A stretch of DNA of 64,000 nucleotides from Algoriphagus locisalis (GCF_900116615.1 NZ_FPBF01000009.1:1-64000); one strand, 5' to 3'; numbered from the stretch's first letter, positions 41,957 to 52,218 are shown. The notes: generated by a model from the sequence alone, not told the origin. Translations and numbers: made by a program.

Positions 41957-44428
41957 ATGTGGAAAAACTACCTTAAAATAGCTTGGAGAAATCTGGTCAG
42001 GCAGAAGTCTTTTTCTTTGATCAATGTCTTAGGCCTGTCCATAGGTTTGGCTAGTTGCTTGATTTTGCTGGCATATGTAAAGCAAGAGCGCTCCTATGAT
42101 TCTTTTCACCCAGATTCTGAAAGAGTCTATCGAGTAGTTCAGGAGGTTCAATCCAAGAATAATTGGGCTTGGTCTGGAGGCGCAGTTGCTCCGATGCTTC
42201 GCAAGGAATTCTCCGAAAAATTGGATGAGGTGGTGAGTGTTACTCAGATCAGTACATACCTGTTTGCTCCTGAAGGTCTGGCACCGGATGAGAGTTTTAG
42301 AGAGGATAGGTTTATTTTTTCAGACGCGGGGTTTGATCAGATTTTTGGATTTGAGTTGATCAAAGGAAGTTGGGATGGAGTATTGGAAAACACATACCAA
42401 GTGGTGATTACTGAGGAAAAAGCAAAGCAGTATTTTGGTGATCAGGATCCAATCGGCAAGACCTTAATCTCTACAGGAGATTTTACTTTCGAAGTAAAAG
42501 GAGTACTGAAAGATATGCCAGGTAATACCCATATGGCATTTGACTTTGTGTCAGGAATGAACACGTTCAAGTCATTCAATGATTTCCCAGTGACCGCAGA
42601 TTTTGGAAGTTTCTGGTGGCCTCAGACTTACACCTATGTGAAAGTAAACTCGAACCAAAATCCTGATGAAATAAGCGCGGATATCCCTGTTGTAAATACA
42701 AAATACAGGAATGCAGATGAGGCAAAATTCTATGTGCATTATCTACAACCTATTACAGCTATACATACCAATGCTAAATATGAAGGAGAATGGACTCCTC
42801 CAATGTCTGGGCAAACCTTATGGATCTTCTTATCTATAGGTGTTTTCGTATTGGTCTTAGCTTGTATCAATTTCATCAATCTGGCGACAGCCCGAGCGAT
42901 CAAGCGGATGAAAGAAATTGGAATTCGGAAAGTAAATGGAGCCCAGAGAGGTCAGCTAATTGGTCAGTTTTTATCAGAGTCATTTTTGATCAATGCGGTA
43001 GCCCTAGTGATAGGTCTGATTTTAGTTTATCTGCTTGTTCCGATTATTGAGTCTAGTTTGGGGCTTAGTATTTCTATTAATATTGCCAGAGATACTGATA
43101 TGCAGCTGTTAATAGTTGGTGTTTGGTTTGGATCTTCGGCATTAGCTGGAATTTTCCCCGCATTTTATCTCTCGGGCTTAAGGCCGGAAATGATTTTGAA
43201 ACAGTCGATGCTAAGTGGAAGCAAGGCATTTCTTAGAAAAAGCTTTGTTGTGTTTCAATTTGTACTTTCTTCTTTATTGGTTTTTTGTGCCTCCGTTGCC
43301 TTTTTTCAGCATCAGTTTATGACTAACGCTTCGATGGGTTTTGATTCCTCGGGCTTAGTCTCTGTGAAGATGGGGAATCTTGCCAAAGAGCAAAGAGATG
43401 TGCTGAAGCAAGAGATGGAAAAACTTCCTGGAGTAAACTCTGTGATTTTCACCAGTGATCGACCAGGGATAGATACAGGTTGGAATCCATCTGCTGATTA
43501 TCCGGGTATGAAAGAGAGTGACCGCAGAAGTATAAATGTTCAGTACGTTGATGCTGGGTACTTCGAAAAATTAGGAGTACCGATGGTTTCTGGTCGGGAA
43601 TTCAATCCTGACGGGTCAGATAAAGGAGTAAAATCAATGATGCGAGAGCGATTTGTGCAGTTAGACAATGCAGCTGTGATAATCAATGAAGCAGCGTTGG
43701 CTTGGTTAGGAAAAGATGCAGAAACTGCATTGGGCAGTGATGTTCGTGTTTACACAGAGGAAAACGGTGAACTGTTCTCTAATTACAAGGGATATATAGT
43801 TGGAGTAGTGAAGGATTATCATACCCGAGATTTGAGGTTTTCTATTTCTCCAACTGTTTATTTTCCAGTGATAAACTCAGCTTTTGATGGGACTAATTAT
43901 GCCTTGATCAAAGCTGAAAATGAAGTTAGCTCTACCTTATTATCATCAATGCAGAGTATATGGAAGAAAGTGTATGCAGGACTGCCTTTCGATTATAAAT
44001 TTCTTGATGAAGACATCGCGATACAATATGATCAGCAAGCAAAAACAAGCACGCTATTAGGTTCCTTCGCATTTCTAACTTTACTGATTTCATGTTTGGG
44101 TTTATTAGGCTTATCCATTTTCACAGCCGAATCCAAAAGAAAAGAAATAGGGATCCGACGGGTTTTGGGAGCTTCTGCCATGGCTATCGTGAATAAGCTC
44201 ACATTTGAGTTTCTCATTTTGGTGGGGATATCCCTGCTTATCGCACTGCCGGTTGGTTATTATCTAATGCAGGAGTGGCTCGCCCAATTTGCGTTTAAAA
44301 TCCCGGTTTCTGCAGGATTTTTCCTCGTCTCCGCTGCCATATCCATCATTTTGGCCTATGCTACAGTTTCAATACAGTCTTTGAAAACGGCCTATGCAAA
44401 CCCAGTAGAATCAATAAAGAATGAATAA
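41957..44428 (+). CDS. ABC transporter permease, MacB/FtsX type, paralogue 1
   Basis: 823 residues. Layout of Bacteroidota double-FtsX permeases: N-terminal helix (LINVLGLSIGLASCLILLA), periplasmic MacB-PCD domain to about 280, FtsX domain with three helices to about 420 (including RIGIRKVNGAQRG-like EIGIRKVNGAQRGQLIGQFL), a second PCD, and a last FtsX domain (SKRKEIGIRRVLGASAMAIV). Inner membrane; it needs an ATPase encoded elsewhere. First of three head-to-tail paralogues, with 67 bases to the next. Confidence 0.92.
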   Translation: MWKNYLKIAWRNLVRQKSFSLINVLGLSIGLASCLILLAYVKQERSYDSFHPDSERVYRVVQEVQSKNNWAWSGGAVAPMLRKEFSEKLDEVVSVTQISTYLFAPEGLAPDESFREDRFIFSDAGFDQIFGFELIKGSWDGVLENTYQVVITEEKAKQYFGDQDPIGKTLISTGDFTFEVKGVLKDMPGNTHMAFDFVSGMNTFKSFNDFPVTADFGSFWWPQTYTYVKVNSNQNPDEISADIPVVNTKYRNADEAKFYVHYLQPITAIHTNAKYEGEWTPPMSGQTLWIFLSIGVFVLVLACINFINLATARAIKRMKEIGIRKVNGAQRGQLIGQFLSESFLINAVALVIGLILVYLLVPIIESSLGLSISINIARDTDMQLLIVGVWFGSSALAGIFPAFYLSGLRPEMILKQSMLSGSKAFLRKSFVVFQFVLSSLLVFCASVAFFQHQFMTNASMGFDSSGLVSVKMGNLAKEQRDVLKQEMEKLPGVNSVIFTSDRPGIDTGWNPSADYPGMKESDRRSINVQYVDAGYFEKLGVPMVSGREFNPDGSDKGVKSMMRERFVQLDNAAVIINEAALAWLGKDAETALGSDVRVYTEENGELFSNYKGYIVGVVKDYHTRDLRFSISPTVYFPVINSAFDGTNYALIKAENEVSSTLLSSMQSIWKKVYAGLPFDYKFLDEDIAIQYDQQAKTSTLLGSFAFLTLLISCLGLLGLSIFTAESKRKEIGIRRVLGASAMAIVNKLTFEFLILVGISLLIALPVGYYLMQEWLAQFAFKIPVSAGFFLVSAAISIILAYATVSIQSLKTAYANPVESIKNE

Positions 44429-44495
44429 ATAATAAGGAGTAAGTCAAAAAGCATCGACACACGCCAGGCATACTTACAACTTAAGAACTTATACT

Positions 44496-46940
44496 ATGTG
44501 GAAGAATTATTTTAAAATCGCTATCCGTAATCTGTCGAAGAACAAATTACACACTGGGATCAATTTGATTGGGCTGTCTCTGGGTTTGGGAGTGGGAGTT
44601 CTCATTTTCTTTTTTGTGCAGTTTGAGATGAGTTTTGATGATTTCCATAAGGACAGTGGGCAGATTTTTAGAATTGAAAGACATCAGGTAGAAGAAGGGG
44701 GGTACAACACATCATTTTCTACCCCTATTATCACAGCTCCAACCTTTCAAAGCGAATTTTCTCAGGTAAAATACACCACGCGAATGATTGGTAGCTCAGC
44801 TCAGGCTTACCTGGATGAGGAAACGACACAGAATCAGCCCTTTTTGATGGTAGGGACAGACTTTCTTGAGATCTTTAGTTTTCCCTTGCTACAGGGATCC
44901 AAGGAAAAAGTATTAGAGGATAAGTTCGGTGTGGTGATCACGGAGGAAGTTGCCAAGAAATATTTTGGAGATGCCAGTCCGATCGGGAAAGCTATCCGGA
45001 TGCGAATGGGAGATGATTACCAGGAATATCAGGTTACAGGACTTTTGAAAGACCTTCCTGCAAATAGCAGCATACAGTTTGAAATGCTGATGAACGATGA
45101 AAACATGGACTTTAGCATCGGAGAGCAAAACCAAAATTCCTGGTATAATGTATATGGTGATACGTACCTCAAGCTGAATAATGCTGGGGAAAAAGCTTCG
45201 GTGGAAGCAGGTGTGGAGCGTATGATGAAGAAAGTGCTTGGCGAGGAATATAAGGAAGGTGAGTATTTATTTACCCTCCAGCCAATTGCGGAGATGCAAC
45301 TTACTGAAAGCACAAATTATGGTATGATAGAGGCTACTCGCCCTACTTTGCTTTGGATATTAGCTGGAATAGCTTTTCACATACTTCTGATTGCGTGTAT
45401 CAACTTTACTACCATGGCTATCGGTCGATCTACCACTAGAGCAAAGGAAGTGGGAGTGAGGAAAACCATGGGTGCGGACTTTGGGCAGTTGGTGTTTCAG
45501 TTTCTCACAGAAGCATTTCTGACAACTGTCTCAGCTTTGGTGCTGGGATTGATTTTGGCAGAAGTACTCTTACCCACCTTTAATAGCCTATTCGAAAAGG
45601 AATTGATGCTTGAATATGGACCTATTCAAATCCTGATTCTGTTTGGTTTAGTTGTTTTGATAACAGCCATGGCTGGTGCTTATCCAGCATTTTTTATGTC
45701 TAGTTTGAGGCCGATCAAAGTTCTCAAAGGCAACCTCTCCATACGTTTTGGCAAGCAGGCGCTTCGAAAGGGGTTAGTGGCTTTTCAGTTTTTCATTTCT
45801 TTCCTGCTGATCGCTTCGACTTTGATTATGGTGAACCAGATGGAAGCTATACGCAGCTTTGACCTAGGTTTTGATCAGGAGATGGTGGTGATAGTAGATG
45901 TGCCGGATGTGCCCAGTACCAGTTTTGTCAAATCAATTACAGCAGGTTTTCAGCAGGCTGAACTCTTTAGACAGGCTTTGATTGGGAGATCGGAGGTGCA
46001 ATCGGCCGGACTCACTATTTCTACTTATGGGGACTATGCTTTCTGGGACGCTGGATTTCCTATGGAAGGTGGCGAGCAGTTTAATTTTAGGGTGAATTTC
46101 GTGGGCGGGGATTATATCAAAGCAATGGGTCTGGAAATCGTAAAAGGCCGGGATTTTAACCCAATGCCAGGCGCAGATAGCAGTGCCTTTGTTATCAATG
46201 AGACTTTTGCGAAGGCCATGAACTGGGATGACCCTTTAGGGGAAATGATGCCAAATACCAAGTTCAAACCGCATGAGATCGTAGGCGTGGTGAAAGATTT
46301 TCATCATAATTCGCTCTACAATGAAATTCAGCCTGTGGTGCTGGCGAAAAGTCCAGAGACTTTCTTTAGCGGAATAAATACGCTGATGATTGGGTCTGCT
46401 ACCAACCCGAAAGTGTTGGTGAAAGGAAACGGATCTGACTTCGAATCGTTCAAAGCCATGCTGGAAAATGAATGGGAGCGAGTATTTCCTTTGGAAGCGT
46501 TCAGTTTTAGTTTCTTGGATGAGACGGTTCAAAAGCAATACGAAGCTGATGAGCGCTTGGGAAAAATGGTGTTTTTGGCAGCATGCATTGCGATTTTGAT
46601 TGCGGCGATGGGCTTATTTGCGATGGCGGCCTTGAGTATAGCGGGACGTACAAAGGAGATAGGAATCCGAAAAGTGCTGGGGGCTTCCAGCTGGAGTATT
46701 TCCTGGATGTTTAATAAAGAATTTCTACTGATTACAGTTGTTGGAGTTTTAGTCGCATTGCCGTTGAGTCTATACTTTATGCAAAGTTGGATAGCGCAGT
46801 TTGCTGTGAAGGCCTGGCCTTCCTGGCTGAATTTCGGGGTTTTAGGTGTCGCTGGTATTGTGTTCACTTTGCTGATAGTATCAGCTCAGTCCTTTCGTGC
46901 TACGCAAATGAATCCTGTAAAGACGCTGAAGGATGAGTGA
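44496..46940 (+). CDS. ABC transporter permease, MacB/FtsX type, paralogue 2
   Basis: 814 residues with the same domain order as its neighbours: MWKNYFKIAIRNLSKNKLHT, first MacB-PCD, FtsX (TTRAKEVGVRKTMGADFGQL), second PCD, FtsX (GRTKEIGIRKVLGASSWSIS). The two FtsX coupling motifs (G-V/I-R-K-x-x-G-A) are intact and can touch an ATPase. Substrate unknown; in Bacteroidota such permeases often export peptides or lipids and are frequently co-regulated by a response regulator. Confidence 0.92.
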   Translation: MWKNYFKIAIRNLSKNKLHTGINLIGLSLGLGVGVLIFFFVQFEMSFDDFHKDSGQIFRIERHQVEEGGYNTSFSTPIITAPTFQSEFSQVKYTTRMIGSSAQAYLDEETTQNQPFLMVGTDFLEIFSFPLLQGSKEKVLEDKFGVVITEEVAKKYFGDASPIGKAIRMRMGDDYQEYQVTGLLKDLPANSSIQFEMLMNDENMDFSIGEQNQNSWYNVYGDTYLKLNNAGEKASVEAGVERMMKKVLGEEYKEGEYLFTLQPIAEMQLTESTNYGMIEATRPTLLWILAGIAFHILLIACINFTTMAIGRSTTRAKEVGVRKTMGADFGQLVFQFLTEAFLTTVSALVLGLILAEVLLPTFNSLFEKELMLEYGPIQILILFGLVVLITAMAGAYPAFFMSSLRPIKVLKGNLSIRFGKQALRKGLVAFQFFISFLLIASTLIMVNQMEAIRSFDLGFDQEMVVIVDVPDVPSTSFVKSITAGFQQAELFRQALIGRSEVQSAGLTISTYGDYAFWDAGFPMEGGEQFNFRVNFVGGDYIKAMGLEIVKGRDFNPMPGADSSAFVINETFAKAMNWDDPLGEMMPNTKFKPHEIVGVVKDFHHNSLYNEIQPVVLAKSPETFFSGINTLMIGSATNPKVLVKGNGSDFESFKAMLENEWERVFPLEAFSFSFLDETVQKQYEADERLGKMVFLAACIAILIAAMGLFAMAALSIAGRTKEIGIRKVLGASSWSISWMFNKEFLLITVVGVLVALPLSLYFMQSWIAQFAVKAWPSWLNFGVLGVAGIVFTLLIVSAQSFRATQMNPVKTLKDE

Positions 46941-46967
46941 TGTCGGATGTGGGGTGTCGGATGTCCG

Positions 46968-47072
46968 TCCTTGCGCGGAGGAGGTACGACGACAAAGCAA
47001 TCTCTTTCACGGAACAGATTGCCTGTCTGCGGAATGCAGGCTTCACTCGTTCCTCGTTACCAATGACGGATA
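46968..47072. repeat. Dispersed palindromic repeat (GCAATCTC/AGATTGC type)
   Basis: CGTCCTTGCGCGGAGGAGGT, ACGACGACAAAGCAATCTC, ACAGATTGC and TTCACTCGTTCCTCGTTACC then AATGACGG form an imperfect inverted repeat (CAATCT against AGATTG, TTGCGCGGAGGA against TCCTCGTTACCAA). It is preceded by GATGTCGGATGTGGGGTGTC words at 46942. This matches a repeat type found between genes in many bacteria. It lies between two permease genes. Confidence 0.6.
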
Positions 47073-47078
47073 TAACAA

Positions 47079-47110
47079 ATCTTCCAATCCGCCTCGGCGG
47101 ACAAGTATTT
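47079..47110. repeat. AATCTTCCAATCCGCC repeat, copy 1
   Basis: AATCTTCCAATCCGCCTCGG then CGGACAAGTATTT. The core CCGCC-T-CGGCGG is a small hairpin. A second copy with one core change is at 52460-52492. Both lie shortly upstream of an ABC gene start (33 and 28 bases). Confidence 0.65.
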
Positions 47111-47142
47111 AAAATCTTCCAATTTTTCAATCCATATAAAAC

Positions 47143-49560
47143 ATGCTAAAAAACTACTTTAAAATCGCCTGGAGAAATCTTCTTAGAAACAAGCTAAGGA
47201 CAGGGATTCATATCCTTGGTTTGTCCATTGGAATTGCCATCTGTTTTTTGATTTTCAATGTGGTGACGCATTCCTATAGCTTTGACCAGTTTCATCCAGA
47301 CGGAGATAGAATTTACCGTGTGAATACCCTTTCAGATTGGGGCGACGGTGGGAGTTTTCCTAATAGTGGAACACCAGGTCCTCTGAATGAGGTAATCAAG
47401 GAAGAAATTTCTGGTATCGAAGAGAAAGGCAAGCTTTACACCATGTATAATACATTGGTAACTTTACCCAATACAGACAAAGTGTTTGGTAGATCCAATG
47501 AGGTGACTTTTGCAGATCCGGGATTCTTTAAAATATTTCCAAGAAAATGGCTTGCCGGAAACCCTGAAACAGCCTTGATCCAGCCGGAATCTGTGGTGAT
47601 CTCAGAAGCAAGTTTACATAAGTATTTCCCGGGGTCAGAAGCCTCAGACGTTTTGGGGCAGGAACTGATGTATGTAGATTCGGATTCTATCTATGCCTCA
47701 GTGACAGGTGTGATAGCTGATTACAATGAGAATACGGACTTTATATTTCGTGACTTTATCTCCTTGAGCACCATCAGTACCCCTGAACAAATAGAATGGT
47801 ATGGGCTTCATGATTGGACCTCGGTGAATTCCAGTAGTCAGCTTTTTGTCAAACTGGCACAGGGTGTGTCAGCCAATTCTGTAGATGAAGCTTTCAAGCC
47901 TTTGATTTCCAAAAATATGGAAGCTGATGATGATGGGAAGTACAGTACCAGCTTTTTCACAGAGCCTCTTTCAGAAATGCATTTTGGACAAACCTATGAA
48001 GGCAGCGGTGTCTCCAAAACATTTTTAAAGGGACTGATTTTTATAGGCTTGATCATTTTGGTTCTGGCAACGTTGAATTTTGTGAATCTGGAAACTGCCC
48101 AAGCCATTGGCCGATCCAAGGAAGTAGGCATCAGAAAAACGATTGGAGGTACCCGGTTTCAATTGATTTCTCAATTTCTGGCTGAGACATTTCTGATTAT
48201 TTTGGTCAGCTCGATATTGGCTTTATGCTTGGTGGAAGGCTTGAAAGTATTGTTTAAAACTTACTTGCCACAGGGTTTTACACTTGAATACTTCTCACTT
48301 TTCAACCTACTATTTTATGCCGCTTTCCCAGTTCTTTTGACATTGATTACGGGCATTTACCCAGCGCTGATTCTATCCAATTACGATCCTCAGCGCGCTT
48401 TGAAGGGTGAAATGTTCAGAACTGGTAAGTACTCTCTAGGCGTTTTTCTCAGAAAGAATCTTACTGTTATACAGTTATCCTCTTCCATCGCTTTTATCAT
48501 TCTGGTTTTGGTATTGAATTATCAGCTCAAATTTGTGACGAGCCAGCCCTTGGGATTTGAAAAGGAAGCTGTGATGTACGCTAGTTTACCTTTTATGTCT
48601 GATCCGGATAAAATGCTGCAGCTTCAGGATCGCTATAATCAGGAGGCCATAGTGCAAAGCGCCAGTTTGAGTGGTAGTCTGGTGTCATCTACAAGTCTTT
48701 GGACTTCTGATGTAAAGATACCCGTGGACACCACCGAAAAGGATATGTACATCCAAGTGATGAATGTGGATTCTGCTTTTGTGAAGGTAAATGGCATTCC
48801 ACTTTTGGCAGGTACTGACGCAATCGACCGAGCCGACGAGATTCTCGTGAATGAGCAATTTGTGAAGGAAGCTGGGTTTGCATCTGCAGAAGAAGCGGTC
48901 GGGTTAGTGGTTGGGTACAGTCAGGAGCAGGTGAAAATAATAGGAGTGGTTGCTGATTTTCATTCCAGGTCACTTAGGGAAGGAATTCGTCCATTGCTAT
49001 TCACCTATAATCCTGAATATTTTCAGTCGGTGAATGTGAAACTCAATTCTGATCAAAATTTAGCTGCAGCTAAAGAGCGTTTGGAGCAAATCTATTTGAC
49101 GGTTTATCCCTATGAAGAAGCGTCCTTCAACTTTCTGGATGCTCAAATTGACCGATTCTATCAGGAAGATGTGAAGATTAAAAACGTACTCAGTTTTGCC
49201 TGTGGCTTAGCAATTTTGATTTCCTGTTTGGGATTATTTGGTCTTTCCAGTTTCACGATAGCGCAGCGTACCAAAGAAATCAGCATCCGAAAAGTCTTGG
49301 GAGCGACTTTGCAACAGATCCTATTTCTGATTTCCAAAGAGTACATGATTTTGGTGGGCGTTTCATTTCTTATTGCTGTTTTCCCTGCTTATTACTTCTT
49401 GAATGACTGGCTGAATGGCTTCAACACACGGGTAGATATGCCTTATTTGATCTTTGCAGCAGCAGGTTTGGGAGTGATGGCGATTTGCTTGCTGATTGTG
49501 GGAGTCCATTCTTATGTGGCTTCGCAAACTAATCCGGGGAAGGTGCTGAAGAGTGAATAA
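47143..49560 (+). CDS. ABC transporter permease, MacB/FtsX type, paralogue 3
   Basis: 805 residues: MLKNYFKIAWRNLLRNKLRT, MacB-PCD, FtsX (GRSKEVGIRKTIGGTRFQLI), second PCD, and FtsX at the end (QRTKEISIRKVLGATLQQIL). It closes the permease triplet 41957-49560. After it come 600 bases of palindromic repeats before the next gene, and its likely ATPase lies 3 kb downstream at 52520, beyond a sugar-oxidation gene pair. Confidence 0.92.
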   Translation: MLKNYFKIAWRNLLRNKLRTGIHILGLSIGIAICFLIFNVVTHSYSFDQFHPDGDRIYRVNTLSDWGDGGSFPNSGTPGPLNEVIKEEISGIEEKGKLYTMYNTLVTLPNTDKVFGRSNEVTFADPGFFKIFPRKWLAGNPETALIQPESVVISEASLHKYFPGSEASDVLGQELMYVDSDSIYASVTGVIADYNENTDFIFRDFISLSTISTPEQIEWYGLHDWTSVNSSSQLFVKLAQGVSANSVDEAFKPLISKNMEADDDGKYSTSFFTEPLSEMHFGQTYEGSGVSKTFLKGLIFIGLIILVLATLNFVNLETAQAIGRSKEVGIRKTIGGTRFQLISQFLAETFLIILVSSILALCLVEGLKVLFKTYLPQGFTLEYFSLFNLLFYAAFPVLLTLITGIYPALILSNYDPQRALKGEMFRTGKYSLGVFLRKNLTVIQLSSSIAFIILVLVLNYQLKFVTSQPLGFEKEAVMYASLPFMSDPDKMLQLQDRYNQEAIVQSASLSGSLVSSTSLWTSDVKIPVDTTEKDMYIQVMNVDSAFVKVNGIPLLAGTDAIDRADEILVNEQFVKEAGFASAEEAVGLVVGYSQEQVKIIGVVADFHSRSLREGIRPLLFTYNPEYFQSVNVKLNSDQNLAAAKERLEQIYLTVYPYEEASFNFLDAQIDRFYQEDVKIKNVLSFACGLAILISCLGLFGLSSFTIAQRTKEISIRKVLGATLQQILFLISKEYMILVGVSFLIAVFPAYYFLNDWLNGFNTRVDMPYLIFAAAGLGVMAICLLIVGVHSYVASQTNPGKVLKSE

Positions 49561-49573
49561 AAATCCCCCTAGT

Positions 49574-49917
49574 CCTCCGCCGCGGCGGAGGGAATGGCCT
49601 CAATGGCACTTCGATCTTTCTTGTAAAAATTTTTCACTTTTGAAATTTAGCTATGAGGTTCAGTTGATGCAACTCCCCCTTTTAAAAGGGGGCAGGGGGG
49701 ATTTAGGTTGCCTGTCCACAAATAGCAGATGAGTTCGACCCATTCTGCGTCTTGGGAATAATCTGGACATGATAAGACCATGGGTCCCGATAGCTTTCGC
49801 GGACACCCATGGCTATTGATAAGTTAGATCCTTTCAGGATCATGGTTTTTGCCCTCATTATAGGTGGATGACCACGAAGTGGTCCAACCTCTCAGTAACC
49901 GCGGGTGCAACCCGTGG
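49574..49917. repeat. Mosaic of palindromes after the permease cluster
   Basis: In order: CCTCCGCCGCGGCGGAGG (49574-49591), CCCCCTTTTAAAAGGGGG (49675-49692), a long imperfect hairpin from CCATGGGTCCCGATAGC to GGACACCCATGG (49778-49812), GATCCTTTCAGGATC near 49828, GACCACGAAGTGGTC (49870-49884) and CCGCGGGTGCAACCCGTGG (49899-49917). Each is a perfect or near-perfect palindrome. No protein gene is supported in 49561-50163; the region is a landing pad of intergenic repeats. Confidence 0.7.
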
Positions 49918-49989
49918 AAAAGAAATCAATTATTTGAGGTGGAGCGACCAAGAAAGGGTTGAAACTTACCAGTTACCCTCTCAAGGCTC

Positions 49990-50014
49990 GGACTTTGTAC
50001 CAGATACTTTGTAC
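49990..50014. repeat. GTAC word repeat, left flank of the DUF1080/oxidoreductase pair
   Basis: GGACTTTGTACCAGATACTT then TGTAC: three 7-nt words ending in TAC. The reverse complement of a close relative lies at 52219-52243, so the gene pair 50164-52213 sits between inverted copies. Confidence 0.55.
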
Positions 50015-50163
50015 TCCCCTCCATTCTATCTTTTTCAAAAAAATCAATAAATAACCGTAGAAGTAAATAAAATTTTTAATTAAGTTTTTTACCCCAAAAT
50101 TGGCATGAAACCTTAAATTGCAGCCTAGTTCAGCCGAATAGTTACAGTTTACGCTTCCAATCC

Positions 50164-50835
50164 ATGCAAATGTCCAAATCAAATTCTGTTTTCTTTCTCA
50201 CACTTTTTGCTGTTGCAATAGGCTTAACCTCATGTGGTTCGCAAAAAAGCAATGCCGGAAAAGGCTTCGTTTCCCTTTTCAACGGTGAAAATCTGGATGG
50301 CTGGGTTGGTAATAAGACTTCCTATCGTGCAGAGGATGGTATGATTGTCATCGATCCCAAAGGAACTGGTGGCGGTAATCTATTTACCGAAAAGGAGTAT
50401 GGAGACTTTGCGCTTCGTTTTGAATTCCAGCTTACGCCTGGTGCAAATAATGGCTTGGGGATTCATGCGCCTTTGGAAGGAGATGCGGCCTATGTAGGCA
50501 AGGAACTTCAGATTTTGGATAACACCGCAGAGAAGTTTGCCGAATTGCAGGAGTATCAATACCACGGATCTGTATATGGAGTGATTCCTGCCAAGCGAGG
50601 ATTTTTGAAGCCAGTGGGAGAGTGGAATTCTCAGGAAGTGATCGTTAATCATCCGCATATCAAAATCATTTTGAACGGAGAGACCATCTTGGACGGGGAC
50701 TATTTGGAAGCAAGTAAAAACGGTACCTTGGACCATAAGGATCATCCGGGATTGCGGCGCAGTTCGGGGCATATCGGCTTTTTAGGCCATGGAGATGTAG
50801 TCCGTTTTAAAAATATCAGTATCAAAGAATTATAA
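50164..50835 (+). CDS. DUF1080 lipoprotein, second copy
   Basis: 223 residues with lipobox GLTSC (Cys24). One DUF1080 domain: FVSLFNGENLDGWVG, MIVIDPKGTGGGNLFTEKEY, GANNGLGIHAP, KELQILDN, PVGEWNSQEV and HIGFLGHGDVVRFKNISIK. Here the canonical LFNGENLDGW motif is complete, unlike the copy at 3197. Probably acts on C3-oxidised glycosides at the cell surface. ATGs at 50164 and 50170 are possible starts. Followed by a Gfo/Idh/MocA gene 28 bases later. Confidence 0.9.
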   Translation: MQMSKSNSVFFLTLFAVAIGLTSCGSQKSNAGKGFVSLFNGENLDGWVGNKTSYRAEDGMIVIDPKGTGGGNLFTEKEYGDFALRFEFQLTPGANNGLGIHAPLEGDAAYVGKELQILDNTAEKFAELQEYQYHGSVYGVIPAKRGFLKPVGEWNSQEVIVNHPHIKIILNGETILDGDYLEASKNGTLDHKDHPGLRRSSGHIGFLGHGDVVRFKNISIKEL

Positions 50836-50863
50836 AATAACCCAGTAATAAATTCACTGAAAC

Positions 50864-52213
50864 ATGAGTAAAAACATAGAAAGTATTGACCGTCGGGAGT
50901 TTGTCAAGAAGAGTGGTTTAGGCTTATTGACTGCAGCTCTGGCACCGTCATTTTTGGCTAATTTGAAAGCAGGTGAGCGACTGAAAACCGCGCACATCGG
51001 TCTTGGTGCCATGGGAATGGCCGATTTGAGTGCTATTTCCTCGCATGAATTGGTAGATGTAGCTTTCCTCTGCGACGTGGATAGCGAAAATCTGGCAAAA
51101 GCTCATGCGCTTCACCCCAATGCAAAGATCTATACAGACTATAGAATCATGCTGAAGGAGATGAAAAATGAGATCGATGCGGTGGTAGTTTCTACTCCTG
51201 ATCACACGCATGCACCGGCTTCGCTGATGGCGATGAAAATGAACAAGCCGGTTTATTGTCAGAAGCCATTGACTCACCACGTGTCAGAGGCACGTGAAAT
51301 GAAAAAAATCGCCGAGAAGAAAAACTTGGTGACCCAAATGGGGATCCAGGTTCATTCGTTCTATGATTATAAACTTGCGACGCTATTGATCCAGTCTGGT
51401 ATCATTGGCAAAGTACATACCGTAAGAGCTTGGTCTCCAAAAAACTGGGGCTATGATGGTCCTGAACCAACCGGTTCTGATCCAGTACCGGCTACATTGG
51501 ACTGGAACCTTTGGCAGGGAACAGCACCTGAAAGGCCATTCAAAGAAGGATATTATCACCCAGGAAACTGGAGAAAAATAATGGATTACGGCTGTGGTAC
51601 ATTGGGCGATATGGGTGTACATATTTTTGATACGCCATACAATGCACTGAAACTTGATGTGCCAGAAACTATTCTTAACGAGTGCCGTCTGCCGACCGAT
51701 TTTGGTTTTCCTGAGCACAATATGGTGACTTACCAATTTCCAGGTACTGAATATACTGCTGAGAAACTTACCTGGATATGGTACGATGGACCAGGAGCAC
51801 CTTCGGAGCATCCGGATTTGATTTTGCCAAATGGAGATGAGCTTCCTGATCAGGGAGCGATGTTTATGGGAGACAAGGGAAGATTACTTTTGCCACATTT
51901 CCAGCAGCTTCCTCGTAAAATCGTGGACGGCCAGTATGTAGAAATGGATATTGAATCATTCAATTTGGGCAAACCAGTGAAGGATTACGAGGGTGAAAGC
52001 AAAAAGCATTACCACCAGTTTGTGGATGCCTGCATGGGCAAAGATGAGTGTTCAGCGCCATTCTCCTATGCAGCGAGATTGACTGAGACGATTTTGCTAG
52101 GGGTGATCGCAGGTAGGTTCCCTAATCAAACACTACACTGGAACAGCAAAAAAGCTAAGTTCGATGAGAAGGAAGCTAATGAGTTCTTAGATGGGAAGTA
52201 TCGGAAGTTCTAA
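50864..52213 (+). CDS. Gfo/Idh/MocA family oxidoreductase with Tat signal
   Basis: 449 residues. The Tat signal is DRREFVKKSGLGLLTAAL; then comes a Rossmann domain with AHIGLGAMGMADL, STPDHTHAPASLMAM and the catalytic YCQKPLTHHVSEAR, and a C-terminal domain with GTLGDMGVHIFDTPYNAL (Asp, His). Exported members use tightly bound NAD and oxidise or epimerise sugar groups in the periplasm. It pairs with the DUF1080 lipoprotein upstream, so a surface C3-oxidation-and-cleavage module is plausible. Ends with a terminator at 52353. Confidence 0.9.
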   Translation: MSKNIESIDRREFVKKSGLGLLTAALAPSFLANLKAGERLKTAHIGLGAMGMADLSAISSHELVDVAFLCDVDSENLAKAHALHPNAKIYTDYRIMLKEMKNEIDAVVVSTPDHTHAPASLMAMKMNKPVYCQKPLTHHVSEAREMKKIAEKKNLVTQMGIQVHSFYDYKLATLLIQSGIIGKVHTVRAWSPKNWGYDGPEPTGSDPVPATLDWNLWQGTAPERPFKEGYYHPGNWRKIMDYGCGTLGDMGVHIFDTPYNALKLDVPETILNECRLPTDFGFPEHNMVTYQFPGTEYTAEKLTWIWYDGPGAPSEHPDLILPNGDELPDQGAMFMGDKGRLLLPHFQQLPRKIVDGQYVEMDIESFNLGKPVKDYEGESKKHYHQFVDACMGKDECSAPFSYAARLTETILLGVIAGRFPNQTLHWNSKKAKFDEKEANEFLDGKYRKF

Positions 52214-52218
52214 TTTGG

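Noticed and set aside
49868..50050. 60-codon ORF in the repeat region
   Set aside because: Its first half consists of the palindromes at 49870 and 49899 and the rest of a word repeat, so it is repeat-derived.
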